64,000 nt of DNA from the NCBI GenBank assembly GCA_947649365.1, contig CANSRH010000001.1, positions 33,153-97,152 on the forward strand, written 5' to 3'. Positions 30,975 to 41,125 of this stretch are shown here, in pieces. Numbering within the stretch: the stretch's first letter is position 1; the number at the start of each line of letters is the position of its first letter. Under the pieces are notes generated by a model. That model did no database searches. It was given only the letters and a program-made list of their open reading frames with translations, and was not told the DNA's origin. Position numbers and translations under genes: made by a program. This stretch comes from an uncultured Mycoplasmatota bacterium. GTDB lineage: Bacteria > Bacillota_I > Bacilli_A > RF39 > UBA660.

Positions 30975-32231
30975 CTATTTATAAAATGCTGTTCTGGTGG
31001 TCCAACTGTATCCTTTTGCATTTCTAAATCCTGGGGGAACAATGACTTTGGAAGCAGGAGTTCCTTCTTTTGCTGAATAAAAACCATTTTTCACTCCAAA
31101 ATGAAGATGTGCTCCTGTGGAACAAGTATCTATCTTTTTACCTGCTGCCCTAGCGGCCGCTTGGGCTCTTGGTCCACCACCAACGGTACCTATAATAGTA
31201 TTATGATCTACAGGATCTCCTACTTTTACATTGATTGTCAATAAGTGATAATAATAGGTTGTATAAGGTTTACCATCTACTACAACGTCAATATATAGCA
31301 TATTTCCACCACAATAATAGAAAGGAACGATACCTGATACGGTTCCTCCTGCTGCTGCATAGACAGGAGTTCCTTCGGAATTTCCACCAATATCTATACC
31401 ACTATGAAAACTATATTTTTGTCCTGTCACTGGATGGGTTCGATACCCTTGTGGACTTGTAACTGTTCCTCTAATCAATGGTTTTAACCAACTACTATTT
31501 GCCATTAATTCTATAATTAATGCATCTTTTTTTATTGTACCAAATATTTTTTTGCTTAATTCTTCATACATTTTAACGTTTGTTTCTGCTGTTTTAATTT
31601 TTGTATCTATGTCTAATTCATGCATATCATACGACTCTAAATTTCCATACAAACTTTCAATGGCACTTTGGTATTCTGGAATTTTCTTTTCTAAATACTT
31701 TTGTTTTTCTGCTAAGTCTTTTTTTAGTTGTTCATTTTGTTTAATTAATGCTTTTAATTCTTCTAAATTTTTTTGATTGGAAGAGGTAATTTGTTCAATA
31801 GCAGAAATACGCATGACAAGGTCTGTAATGGAGGATGCATCTGAAACGTATTCTACATATACATTTTTACTTTGTAATTGTTGTAACGCTTTCATTATCT
31901 TTTCTGTTTGCTCTTTTAAGCCTTCAATTTTTTTATTAGAAGCAACAATTTTTTCTTCTGCTTCTTCTATATCTTTTTCTGCTTGGGCAATGTCTTTTTC
32001 TGCTTGGGCAATTGCATCTTTCTTGGCTTGGATTTGCTTTTTTGTCTCTTCTTTTTGTGATTCGATTTCTCTTTTTTGACGTCTTAAATCTTCTAATTCT
32101 TTTTGTTTGTCTCCTAATGTTTCTTCTGCATCCGTTTTAGCAATGACTGGTGCAGGGTTCACAAAATAAGAAAACATTATAGAAAAGATCATTAAAAAGA
32201 CAAATGTTCCTTTCATTAATTTCTTTATCAT
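30975..32231 (-). CDS. Coiled-coil M23 peptidoglycan endopeptidase (FtsEX-associated type)
   Basis: N-terminal coiled coil; HSGIDIGGNSEGTPVYAAAGGTVSG, GAHLHFGV; adjacent to ftsX. Confidence 0.92.
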   Translation of the reverse strand: MIKKLMKGTFVFLMIFSIMFSYFVNPAPVIAKTDAEETLGDKQKELEDLRRQKREIESQKEETKKQIQAKKDAIAQAEKDIAQAEKDIEEAEEKIVASNKKIEGLKEQTEKIMKALQQLQSKNVYVEYVSDASSITDLVMRISAIEQITSSNQKNLEELKALIKQNEQLKKDLAEKQKYLEKKIPEYQSAIESLYGNLESYDMHELDIDTKIKTAETNVKMYEELSKKIFGTIKKDALIIELMANSSWLKPLIRGTVTSPQGYRTHPVTGQKYSFHSGIDIGGNSEGTPVYAAAGGTVSGIVPFYYCGGNMLYIDVVVDGKPYTTYYYHLLTINVKVGDPVDHNTIIGTVGGGPRAQAAARAAGKKIDTCSTGAHLHFGVKNGFYSAKEGTPASKVIVPPGFRNAKGYSWTTRTAFYK

Positions 32232-33121
32232 ATTTTTAAATATCTCCTTACTGCTCTGTAACTTCCAAACATTCCTATAATGGCTCCTATAATAGCAAGT
32301 AGGCCTGATACGTAGAATATAAAGTTGAATGGTTCTACTAAACGAATGATGGCTGTGAATAAGTGTCCGTTAAAGTGGTCATACAGTAAAACGTATCCAT
32401 AAATGGTGACTAGAATTGGAATGATGCTTCCAAGAATTCCTAAAATTAATCCTTCAAATAGAAATGGCAAACGAATAGAAATGTTGCTTGCACCTACTAA
32501 ACGCATGATGTCTATTTCTCCACGACGAGAGAAAATAGTAAGTTTTATGGTGTTTCCAATTAAGAAGGCAGTGACGAGTACTAGGGCAATTACAATAATA
32601 ATTGTTACTTTTTCTACAACGTTAAATATGGCAACTAAGTTTTCAGCCATTCCTTCTCCGTAGTCAGCACTCGCTACAAAATCATAGGTTTTGATTTGTT
32701 CTGTGGTTTCTTTTAGAAGTTTTACATCTTTTACAAAAACTGTGATAGAGTCTAATAAAGGATTGGCATCTAAAAATTCTAAAGCTTGAGAAAATGTATC
32801 AGAGTATTCTTTCATTTCTAGTTTCCATTCCTCTTTGCTTTTGTATTCTCTTTTTTCTACATTTTGCATGTGTTCTAAATCGTTTAGGATGGTTGCTACT
32901 TGGTCTTCTGTTCTGTTTTCTTTTAAGTAGACAACAATCGTTAGTTCTTTTTCTAAGTTTGTTGTGATATTTTTGATGTTGTAAGAGATAATCATTGCTA
33001 CTGCTACTAATATTAGGGTGATACTACTACATGTAATGGCGGCAGTTGATAAACTAAAATTTCTAAATACACTTTTTAAGGCATCTCGTATGCCACGCGT
33101 TAAAATTCTAATTGCTTTCAT
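32228..33121 (-). CDS. ftsX: Cell division protein FtsX
   Basis: 4-TM permease; RRGEIDIMRLVGASNISIRLPFLFEG. Confidence 0.95.
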   Translation of the reverse strand: MKAIRILTRGIRDALKSVFRNFSLSTAAITCSSITLILVAVAMIISYNIKNITTNLEKELTIVVYLKENRTEDQVATILNDLEHMQNVEKREYKSKEEWKLEMKEYSDTFSQALEFLDANPLLDSITVFVKDVKLLKETTEQIKTYDFVASADYGEGMAENLVAIFNVVEKVTIIIVIALVLVTAFLIGNTIKLTIFSRRGEIDIMRLVGASNISIRLPFLFEGLILGILGSIIPILVTIYGYVLLYDHFNGHLFTAIIRLVEPFNFIFYVSGLLAIIGAIIGMFGSYRAVRRYLKI

Positions 33122-33809
33122 GAACTTTATAACTTCCTTTCGCGTAGTCTTTTGCTAGTACCCCATTTTCTATGTACAATACTCTTTTTTTCATTTTTTC
33201 CACAATTTCTCTATCATGGGTTGCCATGATGATTGTTGTTCCAAATTCTTTGTTTACATTTTCTAATATGTTTACTATTTCTTGGGAAATGTCTGGGTCT
33301 AGGTTTCCTGTTGGTTCATCACAGATTAATAGTTTTGGATTGTTTACTATAGCTCTTGCTATACATACTCGTTGTTGTTCTCCACCCGATAATTGATTAG
33401 GAAAACTTCTTGCTTTGTCTTTTAATCCAACGTTTTCTAACGCTTTTACTACTTTTGGTCTTATTTCTTTGCTGTGCATTCCAATGGCTTCTAATGCAAA
33501 AGCTACATTTTCATAGACAGTTAATTTTGGTAATAATTTAAAGTCCTGAAATACAATTCCTATTTTTCTTCTTAGTTTGTATACTTTGGAATTTCTAAGT
33601 TTTGCTACATTGATTCCACCGACAATGACACTTCCATTTGTAGGTCGCTCTTCTCGGTATAACATTTTTATGAATGTAGATTTTCCACTCCCTGATGCTC
33701 CAATGACAAAAATAAATTCTCCTTTTTCGATAGATACATTGAAGTCAGCTACAGCTGTGACTCCATTGTTGTATACTTTGTAACAATTTTTGACTTCTAT
33801 TAAATTCAT
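33108..33809 (-). CDS. ftsE: Cell division ATP-binding protein FtsE
   Basis: GASGSGKSTFIKML, LSGGEQQRVCIARAI, CDEPTGNLDP. Confidence 0.96.
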   Translation of the reverse strand: MNLIEVKNCYKVYNNGVTAVADFNVSIEKGEFIFVIGASGSGKSTFIKMLYREERPTNGSVIVGGINVAKLRNSKVYKLRRKIGIVFQDFKLLPKLTVYENVAFALEAIGMHSKEIRPKVVKALENVGLKDKARSFPNQLSGGEQQRVCIARAIVNNPKLLICDEPTGNLDPDISQEIVNILENVNKEFGTTIIMATHDREIVEKMKKRVLYIENGVLAKDYAKGSYKVHESN

Positions 33810-33875
33810 TACTACACCTCGTATTCTTTTATTATATCATTGGTTTTGGTTTAAATAAATGGTAAATTCTTCTTT

Positions 33876-34853
33876 TTATAAACCGGGACCTTGTGTTTCT
33901 AATTTTTCTTTCAAGGTAGCAATAAAATCTTTTATCGTGGTTTCTAAATCCGTAGTCATTATTTGTCCAGAAGCAATCTGATTTAAAAATTCATATAATT
34001 CTATCGGAATTGATTCTCCATTTAATAACGCATGAAAAATATCTGTTTCTTCTTCAACGATAGGGATTCTCTCTGTTTCTTTTATATTTTCGTTATAATA
34101 AGCATTGAATTGTTCCATAGGAGAGATAAATGTTCCTTCTTCATTTGTATATTTTTTTACTAAAAGTCTAGCAAAAAAAGACACCCTTCCTACTATATCA
34201 TTGAATTCATAACAATTTTTAAATCGTGTTAGTAATTGATTGTTGGTATCAAAATAAGAAAATATATCTGCTCTCGTTTCATCTATAAATCTATCATGGT
34301 AACGATTATCGTAATCTTCTTCCCCAACTATTCCTCTCAAATGATGATTTCTTATTTCTCTATTTACGACTTTATTGGTTGTTACTATGTTTATAAACTC
34401 TTCATTTTCTTTGTTTTTTGTAATTTCTAAATATTCTTTCATATCAATCGCATGATGCAACTCATGTGAAAGCATTGGTAGCATAAGTATGTTTATTGTA
34501 TCATTTAATTCTTTTTCTGGTATTTTACCTCTGTATTTTTCAAATGAACTCATTAAATCTTCGTAATTTATTTTGAGTGTTCCATTTTTACCAATATCCC
34601 CCAATAACGTATAGCGTCCTAAGCTATAATTGCCCCCGAAAGTAACAATAACATCTTTGCATATATTTCTTAAATTTAATTCTTTTGTGCGGAAAAGCAG
34701 ATAAAATTCAACCATTTTGGGTGTTAAGACTTCATGATTTTTCATCTGTATTCTTAGTATTTCAAAAGCACTTTCTATGCTTACACAAGACATTGGAAAG
34801 CTATCCATATTTTTTATAATCTCATCTAAGTAACGTTGAATTAAAGAATACAT
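33876..34853 (-). CDS. Putative zinc metallopeptidase-like protein
   Basis: HELHHAIDMKEYL (HExxH) with downstream DETRAD. Confidence 0.55.
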   Translation of the reverse strand: MYSLIQRYLDEIIKNMDSFPMSCVSIESAFEILRIQMKNHEVLTPKMVEFYLLFRTKELNLRNICKDVIVTFGGNYSLGRYTLLGDIGKNGTLKINYEDLMSSFEKYRGKIPEKELNDTINILMLPMLSHELHHAIDMKEYLEITKNKENEEFINIVTTNKVVNREIRNHHLRGIVGEEDYDNRYHDRFIDETRADIFSYFDTNNQLLTRFKNCYEFNDIVGRVSFFARLLVKKYTNEEGTFISPMEQFNAYYNENIKETERIPIVEEETDIFHALLNGESIPIELYEFLNQIASGQIMTTDLETTIKDFIATLKEKLETQGPGL

Positions 34854-35005
34854 TTCTTCTTTTTCTTCTTGTTTTTTGGATTTATTTATTAGTTTTATTA
34901 TTTCTGTTCCAATAGTATCTAATTGTTTTACATTGTTCTCTACTAAAAAGAGTTCCTTTTCTAAGGATATGATTTGTATACTGATTCCTAATTCTTTTGT
35001 TTTTT

Positions 35006-35031
35006 CTTCTTATAGATACTTCTTATAGATA
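35006..35031. repeat. Perfect 13-bp tandem duplication (cttcttatagata x2) at the 3' end of ORF 35010..35363
   Basis: Read directly. Confidence 0.95.
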
Positions 35032-35363
35032 TTACTTTCGATAAGAGAGAGCATGATTTCTTCTTCATATATGCCATTATATAAAAACTCAACAAATTCT
35101 TCGTAAGTAAATGTTTCTATGTGTTTTAAATAGTATGGTAAGATCTTACTATCTTCTAACCAACTAAATACATTTATAAAAGCTTGGTTGTTTAGTTTTC
35201 TTATTCTTTCATAGCCTTTTTCTAGTATTGTTCCTTTTACGGAAATATTTATTTTGTCATGATTAAAAATAGTTTCTATTTCTTCATCACTTAAGTTTTC
35301 TAATCGATTTAAAATGCTTTCTATCTTTGTATCTTCTTTTAATTCCTTTATTCGTTCTTCCAT
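35010..35363 (-). CDS. Hypothetical protein (possible N-terminal part of a split gene with 33876..34853)
   Basis: Same frame as 33876..34853, separated by one TAA at 35010-35012. Confidence 0.5.
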   Translation of the reverse strand: MEERIKELKEDTKIESILNRLENLSDEEIETIFNHDKINISVKGTILEKGYERIRKLNNQAFINVFSWLEDSKILPYYLKHIETFTYEEFVEFLYNGIYEEEIMLSLIESNIYKKYL

Positions 35364-35364
35364 C

Positions 35365-36291
35365 TTAATCCATCCTAAAATGATCCACTATATTCTTTCT
35401 GCCCATTCCTCCGGCTACTTCATAGCAATCGTTGATTACAAAGAAGGCATTTGGATCAAATTCTAACACTTTTTCTTTGAATAAGTAATAGTCTTTGTTG
35501 GCTACTACACACATTAAAACATGATTTTCCTCTTTTGTGAAACCGCCTTTGGCTTGTAAGAGTGTCACGCCTGTTTTTAAGTCGTGCATTAAAAAATGTT
35601 TTATTTTTTCTTCTTCTTTGGTATAAATGAAGAAAAGTTTGCTATTGGATACTCCTATTAAAATACGATCAATCATGGTTGTGTTAATCCATAAGACGAT
35701 GATGGAATATATGAATTGGTTGACCCCAAAAAGGATGCATGCAAATACCATGATGATACTATTGATGGAAAATATCGCTTTTCCTTCTGGTAATTTTCCA
35801 TATTTATTGACAATTTTCATTAAAATGTCACTGCCACCCGTGGTGAAACCTGTTTTGTAAATGAGTCCATTGGCAAGTCCACAAATGGAACCACCGATAA
35901 TGGCTAGAAGCAAGGTACTGTCTAATTGTAATAATGGAAAAATTTTATTAGCAAGTGGAGAGGTTAGAGAAACAAATAATGGATAGAGAATGGCTCCTAT
36001 GATTGCTCGACTGGTTTCCTTCCATCCTAAAAATACAAGGGCTAGAATCATTAATATTGCTCCAGAAACTCCAATAAAAATGGCTGTATCCAGGTGAAAT
36101 AATTGCTTTATGATGATGGCAAGTCCACTTGTTCCTCCAATTACAAAGTTATTGGGCACTAAAAAAAGATTGTAGTTGAACGCTAGTAAGGCTACACTTA
36201 AAATAAAAAAGATTAGTTTTAAATAAACATTTTTTTTGCTTAGTGTCTTTTTTATATTTTTTAAATAGGAATTCAAATCCATAACCCTCAC
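35365..36291 (-). CDS. YitT-family membrane protein (DUF161/DUF2179)
   Basis: NNFVIGGTSGLAIIIKQLF, GFTTGGSDILMKIVNKY, C-terminal DUF2179-like domain. Confidence 0.93.
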   Translation of the reverse strand: MRVMDLNSYLKNIKKTLSKKNVYLKLIFFILSVALLAFNYNLFLVPNNFVIGGTSGLAIIIKQLFHLDTAIFIGVSGAILMILALVFLGWKETSRAIIGAILYPLFVSLTSPLANKIFPLLQLDSTLLLAIIGGSICGLANGLIYKTGFTTGGSDILMKIVNKYGKLPEGKAIFSINSIIMVFACILFGVNQFIYSIIVLWINTTMIDRILIGVSNSKLFFIYTKEEEKIKHFLMHDLKTGVTLLQAKGGFTKEENHVLMCVVANKDYYLFKEKVLEFDPNAFFVINDCYEVAGGMGRKNIVDHFRMD

Positions 36292-36370
36292 CTATTCTTT
36301 ATTTATTATACTAAATATCTGTCATAATTACAATGTGGACTCATATGTATTAATGAGGTGAAATTATATA

Positions 36371-36754
36371 ATGAATGGTAGTTATTATCAAAATCCAACT
36401 TTTCCGGGAGCCAGTGATGTAAATAATTTTAATTCTCAAAACTATGCAACTGCTACGACCCCTCCTGGAAATTTGAGTTATAACCAAGATTTGGATATGG
36501 AACAGAGTTATATTGAGAATATTTTAAGATTGAATAAAGGAAAACGTGTGAAAGCTTTTTTCTCTTATCCGGATTCTGTGGAGTGGAAAGATAGAATTTA
36601 TAATGGTATCGTGGAGGAAGCAGGAAGAGACCACTTGATTTTAAGCGACCCCAATACTGGTAAATGGTTTTTACTTCGTCTGATTTATCTTAATTATGTG
36701 GAATTTGATGAACGGATTAATTATAGCCATGCTTATTCTGAAAAAACATTTTAA
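36371..36754 (+). CDS. gerQ: Spore coat protein GerQ
   Basis: YIENILRLNKGKRVKAFFSYPDSVEWKDRIYNGIVEEAGRDHLILSDPNTGKWFLLRLIYLNYVEFDE. Confidence 0.92.
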   Translation: MNGSYYQNPTFPGASDVNNFNSQNYATATTPPGNLSYNQDLDMEQSYIENILRLNKGKRVKAFFSYPDSVEWKDRIYNGIVEEAGRDHLILSDPNTGKWFLLRLIYLNYVEFDERINYSHAYSEKTF

Positions 36755-36761
36755 TTTAAAA

Positions 36762-36793
36762 AACTCGTAATTTATTTTACGGGTTCTTTTTTA
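36762..36793 (+). terminator. Rho-independent terminator downstream of gerQ
   Basis: AACTCGTAA-TTTATT-TTACGGGTT followed by CTTTTTT. Confidence 0.75.
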
Positions 36794-36836
36794 CGTGATT
36801 TCCCTTTTAGAGATTATGGGATTATGATTTAAAACT

Positions 36837-37337
36837 TTAAAAGTAATATTGAAAATTGTTTTTTTCTCTTCCTAGTGTAGTGATAGGTCCATGTCCTGGA
36901 TAAATGATTGTTTCATTTGGAAAATTGGAAATTGTTTCTAGAGAGTTTTTCATTTTATTTTCATTTCCTGTTGGTAAGTCCATTCTACCAATGGCTCCAT
37001 TAAAAATAAAGTCTCCTGTAAACATTATTTTTTCTTTTTCAAAATAAAACGTTAGAGAATCACTAGAATGCCCTGGAGTTTTTAGTATTTTGTAATCGAA
37101 TTCTTTTATTGGTTCATTGTGCTTTGTATGGTATTTTTGTTCAAAATGTGTTAGAGCTCCCGTATGGTCAAAATGATTGTGGGTAAGTAGTATTCCTACT
37201 ACCTGTAAATCGTTTAGCTGATTTTCTATTTTTTCTTGTTCTGCCCCTGGATCAATTAAAATTGCTTCTTTTTTATGATTGATTACAATATAACAATTGG
37301 CTTGTAGCTCACCTACAGGAATACATTTTATGTTCAT
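36837..37337 (-). CDS. MBL-fold hydrolase (glyoxalase II-like)
   Basis: THNHFDHTGAL, TPGHSSDSLTFYF, GDFIF, YPGHGPITT. Confidence 0.92.
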   Translation of the reverse strand: MNIKCIPVGELQANCYIVINHKKEAILIDPGAEQEKIENQLNDLQVVGILLTHNHFDHTGALTHFEQKYHTKHNEPIKEFDYKILKTPGHSSDSLTFYFEKEKIMFTGDFIFNGAIGRMDLPTGNENKMKNSLETISNFPNETIIYPGHGPITTLGREKNNFQYYF

Positions 37338-37444
37338 AAGTTCCTTCTTTCTAGTCTTTGGTGTATCTACTATATAATAAAATCTTATTTTTGAAAAGCC
37401 AGTTAGGATTTGATTAAGATTTTTATTAAAATTATTTCTAAATA

Positions 37445-38023
37445 ATGATATACTATTTTATAGGATTAGGTGGTACTATGAATTTGTTTTATATCTTGTT
37501 AATTTTTATTATTTTCTGTTCTACTTCTGGAATTGTTTATGTACTTTTTTTTAATAAAATGCAATATTTGAGAACAAAAATTGAGCAGGCAGAGGGAATC
37601 ATTGATGAAACATTAAGAAAAAGATATGATGCTCTTGTACGAGCAGATAATATTATTAAAACTTCCTTACAGGATGGAAAAGACTATTTTAAAGAGTTTC
37701 TTGCTTTGAAAAACAAAAAGATTAGTAATTTTGAAATGGATAGAAAGTTAAAAGAAGCGTTTGCTTTGCTTTATAAATTTAAAGATGACTATCCAGATCT
37801 TGGAACGAATAAAGAGTTAAAAGAAATTTTTTCTACTATCAAAGAAACTGATGAAAAAATAGCAGCATTTACAAGTTATTATAATAAAAATACAACTGAA
37901 TTGAATGAAATGATTCGTAAGTTTCCTTCTAATATGATTGGCAAAATTCATCATTTTCAATTAAGTGCTTTCTTCGATGGTAAGAATATGAACGACGATA
38001 TTTATGATGATTTTAAATTATAA
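37445..38023 (+). CDS. LemA family protein
   Basis: N-terminal TM; LRKRYDALVRADNIIK, AFTSYYNKNTTELNEMIRKFPSNMIGK. Confidence 0.85.
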   Translation: MIYYFIGLGGTMNLFYILLIFIIFCSTSGIVYVLFFNKMQYLRTKIEQAEGIIDETLRKRYDALVRADNIIKTSLQDGKDYFKEFLALKNKKISNFEMDRKLKEAFALLYKFKDDYPDLGTNKELKEIFSTIKETDEKIAAFTSYYNKNTTELNEMIRKFPSNMIGKIHHFQLSAFFDGKNMNDDIYDDFKL

Positions 38024-38060
38024 AAAAAACAACCTTAAATTTTTTACTGGTTGTTTTTTA
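38023..38060. terminator. Bidirectional terminator between lemA-like gene and ung
   Basis: AAACAACC...GGTTGTTT flanked by A and T runs. Confidence 0.7.
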
Positions 38061-38715
38061 AATTCCAATCAATTGGTTCAAGTCCGTTTTGTTTTAAATA
38101 TTCATTGGTTTTGGAAAAAGGTTTGCTTCCAAAAAAACCATAACTTGCAGAAAAAGGACTTGGATGTGCAGAGGTAAGAATTAAGTGTTTTGGATTAGTA
38201 ATGTATTTTTGTTTTTCTTTTGCAAAGTTGCCCCATAAAATAAAAACGACTGGTTCTTCTTTGTTATTTAGTGTTTTAATTATATAATCGGTTAATCTTT
38301 CCCAACCTAAATTTCTGTGAGAGGCTGGCTTGTCCTTTTCTACTGTTAATACGGCATTTAAAAGTAAAACTCCTTGACGGGCCCAGTAAGATAAATCTCC
38401 TTCTGGAAATGGTTGTATTCCCAAATCACTTTCTAATTCTTTATAAATATTTTTTAGTGATGGTGGTACTTTTATTCCTTTTTGAACCGAGAAAGAAAGA
38501 CCATGCGCTTCTCCCACTCCATGATAGGGGTCTTGACCTACTATTACTACTTTTACATTTTTGTAGGGAGTTAATTTTAAAGCATTAAAAATATAATCTT
38601 TTGGAGGAAAAATCGTTTTTGTTTTGTATTCTTCTTCTACGACATGATAAAACTTTTTAAAGCCTTCTCCTTCAAAAACTACTTTTAATACTTGATCCCA
38701 ATCGTTATTTAACAT
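38044..38715 (-). CDS. ung: Uracil-DNA glycosylase
   Basis: VVIVGQDPYHGVGEAHGLSFSV, LTSAHPSPFSA. Confidence 0.97.
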   Translation of the reverse strand: MLNNDWDQVLKVVFEGEGFKKFYHVVEEEYKTKTIFPPKDYIFNALKLTPYKNVKVVIVGQDPYHGVGEAHGLSFSVQKGIKVPPSLKNIYKELESDLGIQPFPEGDLSYWARQGVLLLNAVLTVEKDKPASHRNLGWERLTDYIIKTLNNKEEPVVFILWGNFAKEKQKYITNPKHLILTSAHPSPFSASYGFFGSKPFSKTNEYLKQNGLEPIDWNLKNNQ

Positions 38716-39916
38716 ATTTTAACCTACTTTCTTTATTTCTTAAATACAATGCATAAAAGGCAAAAATGATTTGTAAAGCTATAAATAGACTACTTACTAA
38801 AAAGATGTATCGTAATCCATATACTAATATTGTTCCACATAAGAATACACCCACTGCTGTTCCAATATATTCTATCATTTCTTTTAAATTATTGAAAGAA
38901 AGTTGTTCTTCGCTATCATATCGATTGATATAAGGCGCGTGCGCAATGTCAAGGAAAGCGTCTGAACTTAGCTTTATAAATACAAATGCTAGTAACATAC
39001 AAAGTTTTGAATTAGAGAAAAATGCAATTGTATAAAGAAGAAAACGAACTCCATATTTTAAAAATATATTGATGTAATTATTTTTAAACGTTAATTTGGA
39101 AATGACTAGAGAACCAATGATAACACTCGCAAGCCCTAAGATAATATTCATGTTAGAGATGGCTGATGCTTCAAAGTGAAAGTAATCCGCTAGAAGAAGG
39201 ACTTGCATTTCGATAAGACAACTATAAGAAATTTCTCCAAAAATAACAAATAATAAATATATTTTTGATATTTTGTCTTTTCTTATCGTCTTTATTATCT
39301 TATTTAATTGATTGGTGTACTTATTCTTCTCTTCTTTTTGGGTATATTTTTCTAAATTGGTTTTTGTTAGTAGAAGGAAAGGGATAAAGGTTAATATACA
39401 TGCAATGAATATATAGAAATTATAATTGATATTTAATCCTCCAATGCTTTTTCCAAGTAAAATTCCTGTTAAAAATACCCCGAAATAGTAACCTGCATCA
39501 TAAAGTATATCTTTCATTGCATAAATTTTATCGTCTTTTTTTATTAACGTAATGAGCGGATATAAGGATATCCATAGTTCTACATCAATTACATAATCTA
39601 GCATAATTAAAAATTTGATAGGTATGTTGTATCCGGTTTCGTTTAATAAAAATAAAAGAAACATCGTGATACTTTTTCCTAAAAATAAAGAACAAGTAAA
39701 TTTTTTCAATTTGTTTTTGGTAATGAAATTAGAGCTTAAAAAAATGACAGAAACGGATAGTATGGAGCATAAGCTAAATACAATGCTTATGGTTCCTATT
39801 GATAACTGATTGTCTGCCATCCATAATTCTTGAAACATGTAAAAAATACCATCTGCTAAAGAGTAAAGTCCTAAAACTAGAAATAACCTTCTTAATTCCT
39901 TATTTATTTTTTTCAT
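38705..39916 (-). CDS. MFS-type transporter
   Basis: 403 aa polytopic. Confidence 0.7.
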   Translation of the reverse strand: MKKINKELRRLFLVLGLYSLADGIFYMFQELWMADNQLSIGTISIVFSLCSILSVSVIFLSSNFITKNKLKKFTCSLFLGKSITMFLLFLLNETGYNIPIKFLIMLDYVIDVELWISLYPLITLIKKDDKIYAMKDILYDAGYYFGVFLTGILLGKSIGGLNINYNFYIFIACILTFIPFLLLTKTNLEKYTQKEEKNKYTNQLNKIIKTIRKDKISKIYLLFVIFGEISYSCLIEMQVLLLADYFHFEASAISNMNIILGLASVIIGSLVISKLTFKNNYINIFLKYGVRFLLYTIAFFSNSKLCMLLAFVFIKLSSDAFLDIAHAPYINRYDSEEQLSFNNLKEMIEYIGTAVGVFLCGTILVYGLRYIFLVSSLFIALQIIFAFYALYLRNKESRLKYVK

Positions 39917-39929
39917 AGTTTACTTCTTT

Positions 39930-40367
39930 CTATTTATGATATGTTTCATTGTTTTGAATTTTAAATGCTCGATAGATTTGTTCTAATAGGATTCCCCGAA
40001 AAAGTCCATGGGGATAAGTCATTTTGGAAAAAGAAAGCGCATAGTTACTTCTTTTTTTTATGTTATCTGATAAACCATCTGAACTACCTATAATAAAAGT
40101 AATTGTACTTTTGGTTATAAACGTTGTTTCTATAAAATTAGCAAATTCTTTACTCGTTTTTTCTTTTCCTTCTATTTCTAAAGTAACTACATAGTCTTTC
40201 CAGTCAATATGTTTTAATATGCTTTGTTCTTCTTTTATTAAGTTGTTTTCGTCTTTTAATTCTATGATTTCTAGTTTATGGTATCGATTGATTCTTTTTT
40301 GATAATCATGAATTAAATCGACTAGATAGTTTTCTTTTATTTTTCCTAAACATATTATTTTAATCAT
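39930..40367 (-). CDS. rlmH: 23S rRNA pseudouridine(1915) methyltransferase RlmH
   Basis: ITFIIGSSDGLSDNIKKRSNYALSFSKMTYPHGLFRGILLEQIYRAFKI. Confidence 0.95.
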   Translation of the reverse strand: MIKIICLGKIKENYLVDLIHDYQKRINRYHKLEIIELKDENNLIKEEQSILKHIDWKDYVVTLEIEGKEKTSKEFANFIETTFITKSTITFIIGSSDGLSDNIKKRSNYALSFSKMTYPHGLFRGILLEQIYRAFKIQNNETYHK

Positions 40368-41125
40368 GATATAACCTCTGTAATCTCAGAACGTTTGGCA
40401 CAACTTATGTCATTAAATTCTATTTCGTATTCTTTTAAGGTAGTGTGTAACATTTCTAATGCTTTTTCTTCTGTGTTGTTGATATGACTTAGATGCATTA
40501 GAATTATTTTTTGTGTGTGCGGACCAATGAGTTTGCTTAAATAAAATGCTGCATCTTTGTTGGATAAATGTCCATAACTTCCAACGACTCGGGTTTTTAG
40601 CCATTTTGGATAGGGTCCATTTAAGAGCATTTCAATATCATGATTGCTTTCAAATAAATAAATTTCTTTGTCTTTTAACTGATTAAAGTATTTACGATTG
40701 ACATATCCTGTATCTGTTACGTAGACTACTGATTCTCCTTTGTTTTCTAATATAAAGTTTCTGGCATCTGGAGCATCATGAGACGATTTGATGGTTGCAA
40801 TTTTTAAATCTTTTAGATACATATCGTCATCATAGATGATAATATTTTCGTATTCTTTTATTTCTTCTAAATCGTAAAACATTTTTTGACTGAGTAATAC
40901 CGCTGTTTTGTATTTGTTAACAAACGTTTTTAAGGCACTTGTATGGTCTTTGTGGGTATGACTAATTAAGATGTAATCTATTTCTTCAGGATTTACACCA
41001 ATGCTATTTAAGTGTTCTTTTATGTATTTGGCATTTCTACCTATATCTATGAGTAATTTTACTTCTTTTGTTTCTATGTAGGTAGAGTTTCCGTCCGATC
41101 CACTAGCAAGTACAACAACACGCAT
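40364..41125 (-). CDS. YycJ/WalJ-like MBL-fold hydrolase
   Basis: VLASGSDGNSTYIE, ISHTHKDHTSAL. Confidence 0.9.
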   Translation of the reverse strand: MRVVVLASGSDGNSTYIETKEVKLLIDIGRNAKYIKEHLNSIGVNPEEIDYILISHTHKDHTSALKTFVNKYKTAVLLSQKMFYDLEEIKEYENIIIYDDDMYLKDLKIATIKSSHDAPDARNFILENKGESVVYVTDTGYVNRKYFNQLKDKEIYLFESNHDIEMLLNGPYPKWLKTRVVGSYGHLSNKDAAFYLSKLIGPHTQKIILMHLSHINNTEEKALEMLHTTLKEYEIEFNDISCAKRSEITEVIS

